From the NCBI GenBank assembly GCA_963835955.1, contig CAWIHZ010000004.1:310001-374000 (forward strand): a stretch of DNA of 64,000 nt. Reading direction: 5' to 3'. The DNA comes from Roseiarcus sp963835955 (GTDB lineage Bacteria; Pseudomonadota; Alphaproteobacteria; Rhizobiales; Beijerinckiaceae). Shown piece after piece: positions 7,573 through 16,834 of this stretch (within the stretch, counting starts at the first letter, position 1; every line of letters begins with the position of its first letter). The notes beneath the pieces were generated by a model, which had not been told where the DNA came from, did not search any database, and saw only the letters and a program-made list of their open reading frames with translations. The position numbers and the translations under genes were made by a program.

Positions 7573-9942
7573 CTACTGCCGCGCCATCGCCACCTTGGCG
7601 CGAACGTGCTTTTCCTCCTCGGTGTCGGCGATCAGCTTGCCGGAAATATCCACCGTGACCTGATGGATCACGCCGGTGAATTCGAACGGCGGCCCGTAGA
7701 GTTTGCTCACCGACGATCCGGAATTGCGCCCGGTGAAAACGCCGCTGCCGATCCCGAGCGCCAGCGGCACCGTGTAGGGGAGCTTGATCTCGCCCACCAG
7801 CTTCTTGTTGATGTAGAGCTGCGCGTTGCCGGCCGCGCCCTTGCCGGTCTTGAGGTCGGGTTCGCCGGTCTTCTCGAATTCGTAGCGAAGAGCGACCTTG
7901 CCTGCCGGGACGTCCACGTTTGAGGCGACATGGAATTCCTCCGCCCCGACGTAGTTGTGGACGTAGTGGAGCTTCTTGTCCTTCACGAACAGGGTGTAGC
8001 CGCCGACGTTGCCGCCGTGGCAGATCAGCACCCCCTCCGCGCCGCCCTTGGGGATCTCCACCTCCGCGGTCAGGCTGTGTGACCGGTTCAAAAGTTTCGC
8101 CGCGACGTTCTCAGGGATCATCTGGGTATGCGGATAGTAGACGTAGGTCTTGCGGTTCTTGGTCAGCTCCGGGCGCTCGTCGGCGAAACGCTGCGTGCCC
8201 CGGCTGTCGAGCGGGAAGACGTCGTATTTGCCGGCCTCTGTGTACCAGAGCGCGATCATCTCGATCAGCTTGGGCCGGTTCTTCTCGGCGAGATTGTCGG
8301 TCTCGGTCGGGTCGCTGGCGAGGTCGTAGAGCTCCCAGTGCTTGGCGTCGAGTTCGCGCAGCATGTCCTCGGTCAGCGTCAGCGCGCCAAAGAACGCGCC
8401 GGCCTCCTTGAACGAGGGACCGGGGAACGGACACACCGCCCGCCAGCCGTCATGATAGATCGACCGGTGCGCGAACATTTCGAAATACTGCGTCTTGTGC
8501 CGGCTTTCGGCTTTGGCGTCCTTGAAGACATGGGCGAAACTGACGCCGGCGAGCGGCGATTGGGTCACGCCCCGAATCTGCGTCGGCGGTTCAACGCCAA
8601 GCGCCTCGAGCACGCTCGGAACCATGTCGATGGCGTGCGCGAATTGATGACAAATCTTGCCGCGGCCCTTGATCCCCTTGGGCCAGTGGACGATGAAGGG
8701 ATCGGAGACGCCGCCGCGATAGGTCTCGCGCTTCCAGCGTTTGAACGGCGTGTTGCCGGCGTGCGTCCATCCCCACGCGTAGTGGTTGAAATATTTGGGG
8801 CCGCCGAGGTCGTCGATCGCCGCCAGATTCTGCTTCAGGTCGTCCGGCACGTTGTTGAAGAACTTGTTCTCGTTGACCGACCCGTTGGGCCCGCCCTCGG
8901 AGCTGGCGCCGTTGTCGGAAATGAGCATGATCAGCGTGTTGTCGAGCTCGCCGAGATGGTCGAGGAAGTCGATCACCCGGCCGACGTGATGATCCATGTG
9001 CTCGCAGAAGCCCGCGAACACCTCCATCATCCGCGCATAGAGCTTGCGCTGGTCGGCCGGGAGTTTCGACCAGTCCTGCACGTCGGGGTCGTGGCGGGAG
9101 AGCCTGGCGTTCTTGGGCATGACGCCGAGCTCTTTCTGCCGCGCGAACACCTTCTCGCGATAGGTGTCCCAGCCGGCGTCGAACTTACCCTTGTATTTGT
9201 CCGCCCATTCCTTCGGAACGTGGTGCGGAGCATGGTTCGCGCCCGGCGCGAAATAGAGGAAAAACGGCTTGTCGGGGGCGACCTGCTTGAGGTCGGCGAT
9301 GAAGCCGATCGCCTTGTCGGCGAGGTCCGCGGTCAGATGATAGCCCTCTCCGGGGGTCTTCGGCGGCTCGACCTGATGATTGTCGTAGACGAGGTCGGGA
9401 TAATATTGATGGGTGTCGCCGCCGAGAAAGCCGTAGTAGCGCTCGAAGCCGCGCCCGAGCGGCCAGCGGTCGTAGGGGCCGGCGGCGCTGATTTGCTCGG
9501 ACGGCGTGAGGTGCCACTTGCCGAGGCAATAGGTGGCGTAGCCCTGCTGCAACAGCATTTCGGACAGAAACCCATTTTCGAACGGAATTGCGCCATTGCC
9601 GCCGGGATACCCGGTCGATCCCTCGGTGATGCAGGACATCGCGTTGGAGTGATGATTGCGGCCGGTCAGGATGCAGGACCGCGACGGCGAACAGAGCGCG
9701 GTCGTATGCATGTTGGTGAAGAGCAGACCGTTCTTGGCCAGCCTGTCGATGTTGGGGGTGCTGATCGGCGAGCCGTAGCACCCGAGCTGGCCGAAGCCGG
9801 TGTCGTCGATGACGATGAAAAGGACGTTCGGCGCGCCCTGCCTGGCGCGCAGCGGGGACGGCCAGGCCGGCTCTGATTCGCCGATGGTCCGGCCCATGCG
9901 GCCCGGGAATGTCGTGCCGGGCTTGTATTCCTTCAGCGCCAT
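7573..9942 (-). CDS. Arylsulfatase (type I, formylglycine-dependent)
   Basis: This 789-residue sulfatase starts with NVLFIVIDDTGFGQLGCYG (metal-binding Asp pair at 46-47) and carries the maturation motif CSPSR at residues 84-88, whose Cys must become formylglycine. Further family marks are YCLGKWHLTP, FLYFAPGANHAPHH and LISDNGASSEGG. No signal peptide is seen, so it is probably cytoplasmic, as in other long AtsA-like enzymes. ATG 9942 is chosen because GGGAGGA lies just upstream; an in-frame start at 9981 lacks this. It would release sulfate from organic sulfate esters. The formylglycine-generating enzyme is not in this window. Confidence 0.9.
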   Translation of the reverse strand: MALKEYKPGTTFPGRMGRTIGESEPAWPSPLRARQGAPNVLFIVIDDTGFGQLGCYGSPISTPNIDRLAKNGLLFTNMHTTALCSPSRSCILTGRNHHSNAMSCITEGSTGYPGGNGAIPFENGFLSEMLLQQGYATYCLGKWHLTPSEQISAAGPYDRWPLGRGFERYYGFLGGDTHQYYPDLVYDNHQVEPPKTPGEGYHLTADLADKAIGFIADLKQVAPDKPFFLYFAPGANHAPHHVPKEWADKYKGKFDAGWDTYREKVFARQKELGVMPKNARLSRHDPDVQDWSKLPADQRKLYARMMEVFAGFCEHMDHHVGRVIDFLDHLGELDNTLIMLISDNGASSEGGPNGSVNENKFFNNVPDDLKQNLAAIDDLGGPKYFNHYAWGWTHAGNTPFKRWKRETYRGGVSDPFIVHWPKGIKGRGKICHQFAHAIDMVPSVLEALGVEPPTQIRGVTQSPLAGVSFAHVFKDAKAESRHKTQYFEMFAHRSIYHDGWRAVCPFPGPSFKEAGAFFGALTLTEDMLRELDAKHWELYDLASDPTETDNLAEKNRPKLIEMIALWYTEAGKYDVFPLDSRGTQRFADERPELTKNRKTYVYYPHTQMIPENVAAKLLNRSHSLTAEVEIPKGGAEGVLICHGGNVGGYTLFVKDKKLHYVHNYVGAEEFHVASNVDVPAGKVALRYEFEKTGEPDLKTGKGAAGNAQLYINKKLVGEIKLPYTVPLALGIGSGVFTGRNSGSSVSKLYGPPFEFTGVIHQVTVDISGKLIADTEEEKHVRAKVAMARQ

Positions 9943-9990
9943 GTGGCTTCCTCCCATTGCGGCCCTGCAACCCGGGCGCAAAAAAAGACT

Positions 9991-10009
9991 CTGTCGGCGA
10001 ACCCGACAG
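9991..10009. promoter_or_regulatory. Hairpin in the arylsulfatase upstream region
   Basis: CTGTCGG and CCGACAG form a perfect 7-bp inverted repeat with a 5-base loop, about 50 bp upstream of the sulfatase start. It could be an operator half-site pair or an mRNA leader hairpin. The rest of the interval to 10311 shows no gene. Confidence 0.35.
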
Positions 10010-10311
10010 CCGCCGCAATGGAAACGGCGGAGCGCCGCCGTAGCGGAAAAATTCCAACTCGTCCACAGCGCCAGCGCGTCGCCGCAAGCCGCAACGCTGG
10101 TCTGAAATGGCGAAGCGTCTAGGGGATAATGTCCAGCGCCGGGCCCTCACTGAAATGCCCGCCAGAGGGCAAGACCGAGAATGCCAAGATTTCAGCAAAC
10201 GGTCACAGCCGCGCCGAAAGCCCGGTCGCCGCACGGGCCTTGCTCCCGCGTTGGGCGGCCGACAAACCGCCACCCCTCAAAACCGCGAATGTCGCAAAAG
10301 GGGCAACGCCG

Positions 10312-10965
10312 TTAGAACTCCATCTCCAGCTCCTCGATCTCCTCCTTTTCAGCGAGCGCCGCCTTGCGCCACTCGCGCATCGCCGGCAAGTCCCAGATGC
10401 GTTCGGCATAGGCCTTGATCTCGCCGTCGAGCGCGACGTCGTAGGTGCGAAACCGGCTCACCACCGGCGCGTACATCGCGTCCGCCATGCTGATCTTGCC
10501 GAACAGGAACGGTCCGCCATAGGCTTGGAGGCATTCGCTCCAGATTACGAGAATCCGGTCGATGTCGGCCTTCGCCTTCGTCCACACCTTGAAGCGCGGA
10601 AATTCGGCCTTGATGTTCATGGGCAGCGCCTGCCGAAGTGCGATGAACCCCGAATGCATCTCGCCGCAGATCGAGCGGCAATGCGCCCTCTCTGCCCGAT
10701 CTTTAGGCAGAAGCCCCGCCTTAGGCGCGATCTCGTTCAAAAATTCGCCGATCGCGAGCGTATCCCATACGCGCATGCCCTCGTGGGTGAGGCAGGGGAC
10801 GAGGATCGAGGGCGACAGCAAGAGGATCTCGGCGCGCGCGTCGGCGTCGTTGGGCTCGACGATCACTTCCTCGAAGTCGATGCGGGCGAGCTTGGCCATC
10901 AGCCACCCGCGCAGCGACCATGACGAATAGTTCTTGCTGCTGAGAGTCAGCGTCGTTTGCGACAT
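10312..10965 (-). CDS. Glutathione S-transferase family protein
   Basis: This 217-residue protein has an N-terminal thioredoxin-like GST domain (LTLSSKNYSSWSLRGWLMAKL, with SSWS at the usual GSH-activating position) and a helical C-terminal domain. ILVPCLTHEGMRVWDTLAIGEFL contains the cis-Pro region and the SNAIL/TRAIL-like segment in the form W-D-T-L-A-I. ATG 10965 is preferred to an in-frame start at 10995, as an AGGA precedes it. It is divergent from the PHB depolymerase gene. Substrate unknown; detoxification by glutathione conjugation is the family role. Confidence 0.85.
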   Translation of the reverse strand: MSQTTLTLSSKNYSSWSLRGWLMAKLARIDFEEVIVEPNDADARAEILLLSPSILVPCLTHEGMRVWDTLAIGEFLNEIAPKAGLLPKDRAERAHCRSICGEMHSGFIALRQALPMNIKAEFPRFKVWTKAKADIDRILVIWSECLQAYGGPFLFGKISMADAMYAPVVSRFRTYDVALDGEIKAYAERIWDLPAMREWRKAALAEKEEIEELEMEF

Positions 10966-11102
10966 TTTTCCTGCCGAGTGTTGACGGTCGACCACGGTTC
11001 ACTCCACTCTGTCGCAAAGCAAGCCATATGCCAAAGACGATTCGCGGCGCCCCTTGGCACATCGCTTGCTAGTCAACGTGGCGGGGGCGGGCAAGCCGCG
11101 GC

Positions 11103-12317
11103 ATGATGTACGATGCGTACCAACAGATAGCCGACGCCGGCGACCGGGTGCGCTCCCTGGCTGAGAACGCACATGCGGTTTTGGCCTCTTGGTCGTCGAA
11201 CCCCTTCGCTCCTCCTTGGCGGCGCATGGCGGCCTATTACGAACTGGTCTCGCTCGCCGGCTTCACCCATGCGCGGCCGGACTACGACATCGACAGCGTC
11301 GAGGTTCGCGGCAAGCCGATCCCGGTCGAAGAGCGGGGGGTGTTGTGGACGCCGTTCTGCCAATTGCTGCGCTTCCAGAGGCAAGGCGGCGAGGACGATC
11401 CGAAGATTCTCCTCGTCGCGCCGATGTCCGGGCATTTCGCGACGCTGTTGCGCGGAACGATCCGCACGCTGTTGGGCGACCATCAGGTCTTCGTCACCGA
11501 CTGGGTCAATCCGCGCAACGTGCGCCTCGAAGACGGCGGTTTTGCGCTCGAGGACTATACGCAGCACCTGATTGATTTCGTGCGTTTCATCGGCGAGGAC
11601 TGTCATGTCGTCGCGGTCTGCCAGCCGACGGTCTCGGCGCTGGCCGCGACCGCTATCCTGGCGCAGGAGGGCGCCAATATTCAGCCCGCGAGCCTGACGC
11701 TGATGGCCGGGCCGATCGACGCCCGGATCGCGCCGACCAAGGTCAACGAGCTCGCGCAGGAAAAGCCGATCGAGTGGTTCCGCCTGAACATGATCGGAAT
11801 CGTGCCGGACAAGTTCGAGGGCGCGGGCCGGAGCGTCTATCCCGGGTTCCTGCAGCTCTGCGCCTTCATGGGCATGAACGCGGAGCGGCACACCAAGTCC
11901 TTCGTCGAGCTGTTCCATCATCGGGTCGCCGGCGACATGGAAAAAGCGGACGCCATCCGCGACTTCTACAAAGAATATTTCGCCATCATGGACATGAGCG
12001 CGGATTTCTACCTCGAAACCGTCGAGCAGGTGTTTCAGCTCTATCTGCTGCCGCAGGGCCGGATGAAGCACAAGGGGGTGACGATCGAGCCGCGCGCGAT
12101 CCGAAAGACGTTCCTGCTCACCGTCGAAGGCGAGAAGGACGACATCTGCGCGGTCGGCCAGACGCTCGCCGCGCAAGACATCTGTTCGGGCCTCAGACCC
12201 TATATGAAAACGCACCATTTCCAGGCCGGGGTCGGCCATTACGGGGTTTTCAACGGCAAACGCTGGGAAACACAGGTCTATCCGGTCCTGCGCAACCACA
12301 TTCAGTCGAGCCGGTGA
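11103..12317 (+). CDS. phaZ: Intracellular polyhydroxyalkanoate depolymerase
   Basis: This 404-residue alpha/beta-hydrolase matches the intracellular PHB depolymerase family over its full length: YDAYQQIADAGDRVRSLAENA at the N-terminus, ILLVAPMSGHFATLLRG, and the lipase-box-like VCQPTVSALAA, where Cys replaces Ser as nucleophile as in Ralstonia-type PhaZ. The C-terminal GVGHYGVFNGKRW supplies the catalytic His. It mobilises stored PHB granules in the cytoplasm. Two ATG codons (11103 and 11106) are possible. No PHB synthesis genes are nearby. The gene ends 10 bp before an extreme purine tract. Confidence 0.92.
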   Translation: MMYDAYQQIADAGDRVRSLAENAHAVLASWSSNPFAPPWRRMAAYYELVSLAGFTHARPDYDIDSVEVRGKPIPVEERGVLWTPFCQLLRFQRQGGEDDPKILLVAPMSGHFATLLRGTIRTLLGDHQVFVTDWVNPRNVRLEDGGFALEDYTQHLIDFVRFIGEDCHVVAVCQPTVSALAATAILAQEGANIQPASLTLMAGPIDARIAPTKVNELAQEKPIEWFRLNMIGIVPDKFEGAGRSVYPGFLQLCAFMGMNAERHTKSFVELFHHRVAGDMEKADAIRDFYKEYFAIMDMSADFYLETVEQVFQLYLLPQGRMKHKGVTIEPRAIRKTFLLTVEGEKDDICAVGQTLAAQDICSGLRPYMKTHHFQAGVGHYGVFNGKRWETQVYPVLRNHIQSSR

Positions 12318-12327
12318 CGGACGCGGC

Positions 12328-12977
12328 GAGAGGAGGGGGGAGGGGGGAAGGGGGGGAAGAGGAGGGAGAGAAAAGAGGAGAGGGGAAAAAAAGAGAGAAA
12401 GAAGGAAGAAAAAAGAAGAAAAGAGAGAGAGGAAAAGAAAAAAGAAGAAAGAAAGAAGAAAAAAGAAGAGGGAAAAAAGAAAAAGAGGTAGATAGAGAGA
12501 GAGAAGAAGAGGAAAGAAAAAGAAGAGAGAAAGAAGAAGAAAAGGAAGGAAGAGAAGAAAAAAAAAAAGAAAGAGAGAAAGAAAAAAGAGAAGAGAAAAA
12601 AGAGAAAGAAAGAGGAAGAAAAAGAAAAAAAAAGAGAAGAAAGAAAAAGAAAAAGGAAAGAAAAAAGGAAAAAGAGAAAGAAAATGAGAATCTATCCCCA
12701 AAGAGAGAGAGAAAAGAAAAAGAAAAAAAGAAAAAAAAGAGAGAGAGAAGGAAGAGATGAAAAAAAAGAGAGAAAAAGAAAGAAGGAAAGGAAAAGAGAA
12801 AGAAAAGGAGATACTAAAAAAAGAAGAAAAAGAAAAAAAAGAGAGGAGAGAAAAAAGAAAAGGGAGAAGAGAAAAAAGGATAAAAAAGAAAGAGAGAGAG
12901 GAAAAGAAAGGAAAGAAGAAAAAGAAGAAAGAAGAAGGAAGAAAATAAAAAAGAAAAAAAAAGAAAATAGATGGAAA
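12328..12977 (+). repeat. 650-bp almost pure purine (G/A) tract
   Basis: By eye only 19 of 650 bases on the plus strand are pyrimidines, eight of them in one interruption near 12691-12699. The longest unbroken purine runs are 12328-12488 and 12494-12684. The tract is G-rich at its left end and A-rich afterwards, with no fixed repeat unit. It spans the gap between the phaZ stop and an IS5-family element. The Lys/Glu-rich and Phe/Leu/Ser-rich open frames through it are compositional artefacts. It could be a real triplex-forming tract or an assembly artefact. Confidence 0.9.
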
Positions 12978-13856
12978 GAGTCCGTTTGAGAACGCTTATT
13001 GGTGAGCGATACGCCTGAGCAGGAGGCTTCCGAGGGCGACGTGTATCATGGCTTCGGAACAGTCGATGCGCTGCTCGTAGTCGCGCACGAGGCGGCGCCA
13101 GCGCGTCATCCAACCGAAGGTGCGCTCGACGACCCAGCGACGCGGCATCACCTCGAAGCCCCGGCGGCGTCGGATCGCTGGACGACCTGGATGACGAAAT
13201 CGAGGAAGGCGGCTTTGTCCATGAGTGAGTGCGATCATAGGCGCCGTCGGCGAACAGATGCTTGAGCCACGGCCAGCGCTTGCGCACCCATCGAGGATCA
13301 TCTGAGCCCCGGCGCTGTCGGAGATGTCGGCGGGCGTCAGATTGACCATCAGCAGACGCCCGTCGGTGTCGACGCGATGTGGCGCTTGCGCCCCACGATC
13401 TTCTTGCCGGCGTCGTAGCCGCTTGTTTCGCTGCGGGCTTGACGGACTGGCTGTCGACGACCCCCGGTCGGGCTCGCTTCGCGTCCGGCGCGCTCGCGAT
13501 CGATCATCAGCGCGACGTCGTGGATCGTCTGAACATGAACCGACGGACAAATCGGCGAAACCACCATAGACCGTCTGCCAAGGCGGGAAATCTTCGGCAG
13601 CATCCGCCACCGCCGCCCGAACGGGCCATGTAGCGGATCGCGTTCAACACCTCGCGCATATCGACCTCCTAGGTCGCCCAGCCTTCGATGCGCGCGGGAG
13701 AAAGGGCTCGATCCGCGCCCACTCCTCGTCGGTCAGATCGCTCGGATAGCGCTTGGTCTTCTTCTCGATCTTGGCCATCGGCCGCGCGTCGCTGGGGTCC
13801 ACATCCCAAGCTTGAATCACGGCTGCAAACCACTTTCAACGACTTCAAACGGTCTC
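12978..13856 (-). mobile_element. IS5-family insertion sequence, degenerate
   Basis: The element is about 880 bp. Its ends are GAGTCCGTTTGAG at 12978 and, read inward from 13856, GAGACCGTTTGAA, an imperfect terminal inverted repeat. It contains one IS5-type transposase gene on the minus strand, broken by several frameshifts. No convincing target duplication was seen, and the left flank is the purine tract. Confidence 0.75.
12998..13779 (-). pseudogene. IS5-family transposase with multiple frameshifts
   Basis: Reading across frames on the minus strand gives a nearly complete transposase: a start at 13779 with lysine-rich N-terminus, the segment ending LPARIEGW, DFPPWQTVYG, TIHDVALMIDRERAGREASP, SGYDAGKKIVGRKRHI, then DTDGRLLMVNLTPADISDSA, LKHLFADGAYDR, and RRWVVERTFGWMTRWRRLVRDY with the catalytic Glu. 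At least four single-base-type shifts separate these pieces, yet residues inside each piece are well conserved. This pattern suggests either very recent decay or sequencing indels in a poorly covered region. Confidence 0.85.
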
Positions 13857-14770
13857 TAGCGCCCAAATGCCCCGCTCACTAATGTCGATGGCGCCAAAAT
13901 CTACAAGTATGTCCGCGCCCAAGCCAGTCGATACTCGACTTCGGATGTCGTGCCATCTCCATGCGACACCTCAAGCACTCTTCGCTCAGTCCTGTCGGCG
14001 ACCCGCGCTCGACCTTCCGCATGGAGCGAAAAGCAGACACAGAGCGCGCGAAACACGGGCCAAAAGAGTCGAGCAGAAGTACGACGCCCCGCCGGCCCCA
14101 AAACCCAACCAACCCCTCGCGACCGACCCAACATAGCTCGCGCGGTCCCCCGAAGAACGCACGCCAACGCGACGAGACTCGTCACAGACAAACAACTAGC
14201 GTCTCGCCTCGCGCACGCCATCACATCTCGAGAACGCGACGCATCGCGAGCACTCTCGCCGCCGCGTTTGCCCCGTTCCACACATCGCGGCCCGCCCGCG
14301 AGAGATTGCGCGCGCGAATCCTCCTCCTCGTGACGATGACCGCGCCGCCCGCGGCGTCCCCCTGGCGCCGCCCGCCGCAGCCGCCACACCCAGATCGGAG
14401 AACGCGGCGTCCGGCCCGCCGCCGCGCCCACCTCGCCAGGGCCGGAGGAAGTCGCGCGTCAACCACCAACGAAGTCACCCGACGCGCCAGACAGGATGAT
14501 CGCTCCGCCGCGCGGCATCCCCGAGAGCAGCGCTAACCCCGCCGCCCCCCAGCGCCGGGCCCCCGCCAGAACCCCCCCGCGCGCCGCGCCCGCCGCGAGC
14601 GGGTCGCGCAACCCCCGACCCGGATGCGCGGCGAGCGGCCAGAGGGGCGACACCCGCAACGGCCGGGATAGACGGTGATGCGCTGAATCCCGCCCACAGC
14701 CCGAGCGCCCCCCCGAAGATGAGAGAAAAAACTATGGCGTAACCAGACGCCGAGTAAAGTAGAGAAATCC
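13857..14770. other. T-poor, C/A/G-rich stretch without genes
   Basis: No open frame here has recognisable protein features. From about 14040 to 14700 thymine is rare on the plus strand, with runs rich in CCAAAACCC, CGCGCG and CCGCCG. The composition differs from both coding and ordinary intergenic DNA in the window. It lies between the IS5 element and a second purine-rich tract. Confidence 0.6.
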
Positions 14771-14885
14771 AAGACAGCAAGAAAAAGAAAGGAAGAAGAT
14801 AAAAGAAAAGGAAGAAAAGACAACGCGGCAAACAAAGAAAAAAAGAAAAGAAGAGAGAAAAGAAAAAGAAAAAGGAGGAAGGAAG
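14771..14885 (+). repeat. Second purine-rich tract
   Basis: About 115 bp dominated by A and G on the plus strand, interrupted by a short CAACGCGGCAAAC segment near 14821. It resembles the longer tract at 12328-12977 in strand and style, and ends 11 bp before the stop of the aldo/keto reductase gene. The two tracts therefore abut the 3' ends of two convergent genes. Confidence 0.8.
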
Positions 14886-14896
14886 CGCGACCCTCA

Positions 14897-15952
14897 TCAC
14901 CCCTTCATGAACGGCGCATGCAAGACGAGATCCGCCGGGCTGAAGCGGTCTTTGGCCGTCCAGGATTGGTGCCAATAAGGATAGATCAGCGGCGGCTGAC
15001 TGACCTTGTCGAGCCGTGCCCGCTCGTCGTCGGTGAGTTTCACATTGACGCAGGCGAGGTTGTCACGGAATTGCGCTTCGGTCCGCCCGCCGATGACCAG
15101 CGACGTCACCGCCGGCCGTCCGATGAGCCAGGCGAGTGCGATTTGCGCCGCCGAAAACCCGCGCGCTTCACTGATCGCGACCAGTTCATCGATGATTGCC
15201 CACAACGCATTCTCGTCGCGAATGGGGGGCTCAGCCCAACCGGCCAGCTGGCGTGACCCTTCGGGCGCGCCTTTGTTGCGGCGGTGCTTTCCAGACAGCA
15301 GACCACCGGCGATAGGACTCCAAACGAGAACCCCGAGTCTCTGGTCGACTGCGATCGGCAACAACTCGTATTCGGCCTCGCGGGCCTGTAAGGTATAATG
15401 AATCTGCTCCGAAACGAAAGGCACACGACCGTCGCGGCGCGCGACCTCCATCGCCTTCATCATGTGCCAGCCGGAAAAATTCGAGCAGCCGATGTAGCGC
15501 ACCTTCCCGGAGCGCACGAGACTGTCGAGCGCCTCCATCGTCTCCTCGAGCGGCGTCAGGCCGTCCCACTGATGAACTTGATAAAGATCGATCACGTCGG
15601 TGCGCAGCCGCTTCAGGCTCGCCTCGCATTCGCGGATGAGATGCCACCGCGACAGCCCGCGGTCGTTCGGCCCTTCGCCCATCGGGAAGCGCGCCTTGGT
15701 CGCGATCAGCATGCCGGGCTTGCGGGTTGGCATCGCTTCGCCGATCAGCTCTTCCGAGGCGCCGGCGGAATAGACGTTGGCGGTGTCGATCAGGTTAACG
15801 CCGGCATCGGCGACCATGTCGATTAGCCGGCGCACCTCCGCGAGCGAGACATTGCCGACCTTAGCGAAATTGCCCTTGCCGCCGAACGTCATTGTGCCCA
15901 GCGTCAGCACCGAAACTTTCAGGCCCGAATTGCCCAACTGCCGGAATTCCAT
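14897..15952 (-). CDS. Aldo/keto reductase
   Basis: This 351-residue NADPH-dependent oxidoreductase has the AKR TIM-barrel landmarks: LTLGTMTFGG, the catalytic Asp/Tyr in IDTANVYSAGASEELIG, the catalytic Lys in LIATKARFPM, the His in LYQVHQWDG, and a cofactor-binding C-terminal part with VTSLVIGGRTEAQF. The order is typical of AKR11/AKR12-like enzymes. ATG 15952 is followed at once by the conserved MEFRQLGNSGLKVS. It is convergent with phaZ across the odd 12.3-14.9 kb block. The carbonyl substrate is unknown. Confidence 0.9.
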   Translation of the reverse strand: MEFRQLGNSGLKVSVLTLGTMTFGGKGNFAKVGNVSLAEVRRLIDMVADAGVNLIDTANVYSAGASEELIGEAMPTRKPGMLIATKARFPMGEGPNDRGLSRWHLIRECEASLKRLRTDVIDLYQVHQWDGLTPLEETMEALDSLVRSGKVRYIGCSNFSGWHMMKAMEVARRDGRVPFVSEQIHYTLQAREAEYELLPIAVDQRLGVLVWSPIAGGLLSGKHRRNKGAPEGSRQLAGWAEPPIRDENALWAIIDELVAISEARGFSAAQIALAWLIGRPAVTSLVIGGRTEAQFRDNLACVNVKLTDDERARLDKVSQPPLIYPYWHQSWTAKDRFSPADLVLHAPFMKG

Positions 15953-16104
15953 TGTGCGCTCCTTTTCGATCGCATGGCTTCTCGACCGGGAGCTAACATT
16001 TCACCGCGGCGCGGCCAAGCCTACGATACGCCGCCGTCGGCCCAAAAGTTCCCGCCCCATTTCCCACCCAGGGCGGGCTTGCCGCTCGAAGGCGTTTGAG
16101 TGCA

Positions 16105-16800
16105 ATGTCGCTCCGTTCGATTTCCTTTCATCCCCAGGAGCCTCTCGTGGCCTTTGCCAGCCTTCGCCGTCTCGCCGGCGCCGCCCTCTTCTGCGCCGTG
16201 GCGCTCGCCGCCTGCGGCGCGCTTGCGGCCGCCGCTCCGCAACCCGACAGCACGGTCGACATGACCAAGGTTTTGCAGCCTGGGCCTCTGCCGGAACTGT
16301 CGATGGGCGAGCCGTCGGGCGTGCCGATGATCGAATACGGCTCCCTCACCTGCCCGCATTGCGCGAGCTTCAGCACGGAAGTTTTCCCGAAGTTGAAGGC
16401 GGCCTACATCGACACCGGGAAGGTGCATTTCGTCTTCCGCGAATTCTCGCGCAACGCCCTCGACGTCGCCGCGTTCGTGCTCGCGCGCTGCGTCGGCGAC
16501 GACAAGACGTTCGCCGCAATCGAGTTGCTGTTCGCCGAGCAGGACAAGTGGGCTTTCGTCGACAAGCCGCTCGAGCCGCTCATCGCCGCCATGCGACCCG
16601 CGGGACTAACGCACGAGAAGGCGATGGAATGCCTGAAGGATCAGGCGAAGGCCGACGCGATCGCCGCGATTGCCAAACGCGCCAACGAGGAAGTCCACAT
16701 CAGCGGCACGCCCACCTTCGTCATTGCTGGCAAGGTCTATGGGGGCGAACTGACGTTCGACCAGCTAAAGGCGATCCTCGATCCGTTGGTCAAGAAGTGA
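16105..16800 (+). CDS. DsbA-like thiol:disulfide oxidoreductase
   Basis: This 231-residue exported protein has a thioredoxin fold with the redox motif CPHC at residues 83-86, following MIEYGSLTCPH, and a cis-Pro loop in HISGTPTFVIAGKVYGG. An N-terminal hydrophobic segment (LAGAALFCAVALAACGALAA) may be a signal peptide or, through LAAC, a lipoprotein signal. The family oxidises or isomerises periplasmic thiols. ATG 16105 is used; an upstream TTG and an internal GTG at 16147 are alternatives. It is followed convergently by the NrsF gene. Confidence 0.88.
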   Translation: MSLRSISFHPQEPLVAFASLRRLAGAALFCAVALAACGALAAAAPQPDSTVDMTKVLQPGPLPELSMGEPSGVPMIEYGSLTCPHCASFSTEVFPKLKAAYIDTGKVHFVFREFSRNALDVAAFVLARCVGDDKTFAAIELLFAEQDKWAFVDKPLEPLIAAMRPAGLTHEKAMECLKDQAKADAIAAIAKRANEEVHISGTPTFVIAGKVYGGELTFDQLKAILDPLVKK

Positions 16801-16834
16801 GCGCCGGCGCGGTCGCTCGAACCTGACGTCTGGC

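Noticed and set aside
11073..12701. Long minus-strand open frame with an N-terminus of Phe, Leu and Ser runs
   Set aside because: Its first part is the complement of the purine tract and the rest is antisense to phaZ; no real protein features.
12684..12989. Lys/Glu/Arg-only open frames on the plus strand
   Set aside because: Produced by the purine tract composition; no start site, domain or conserved pattern.
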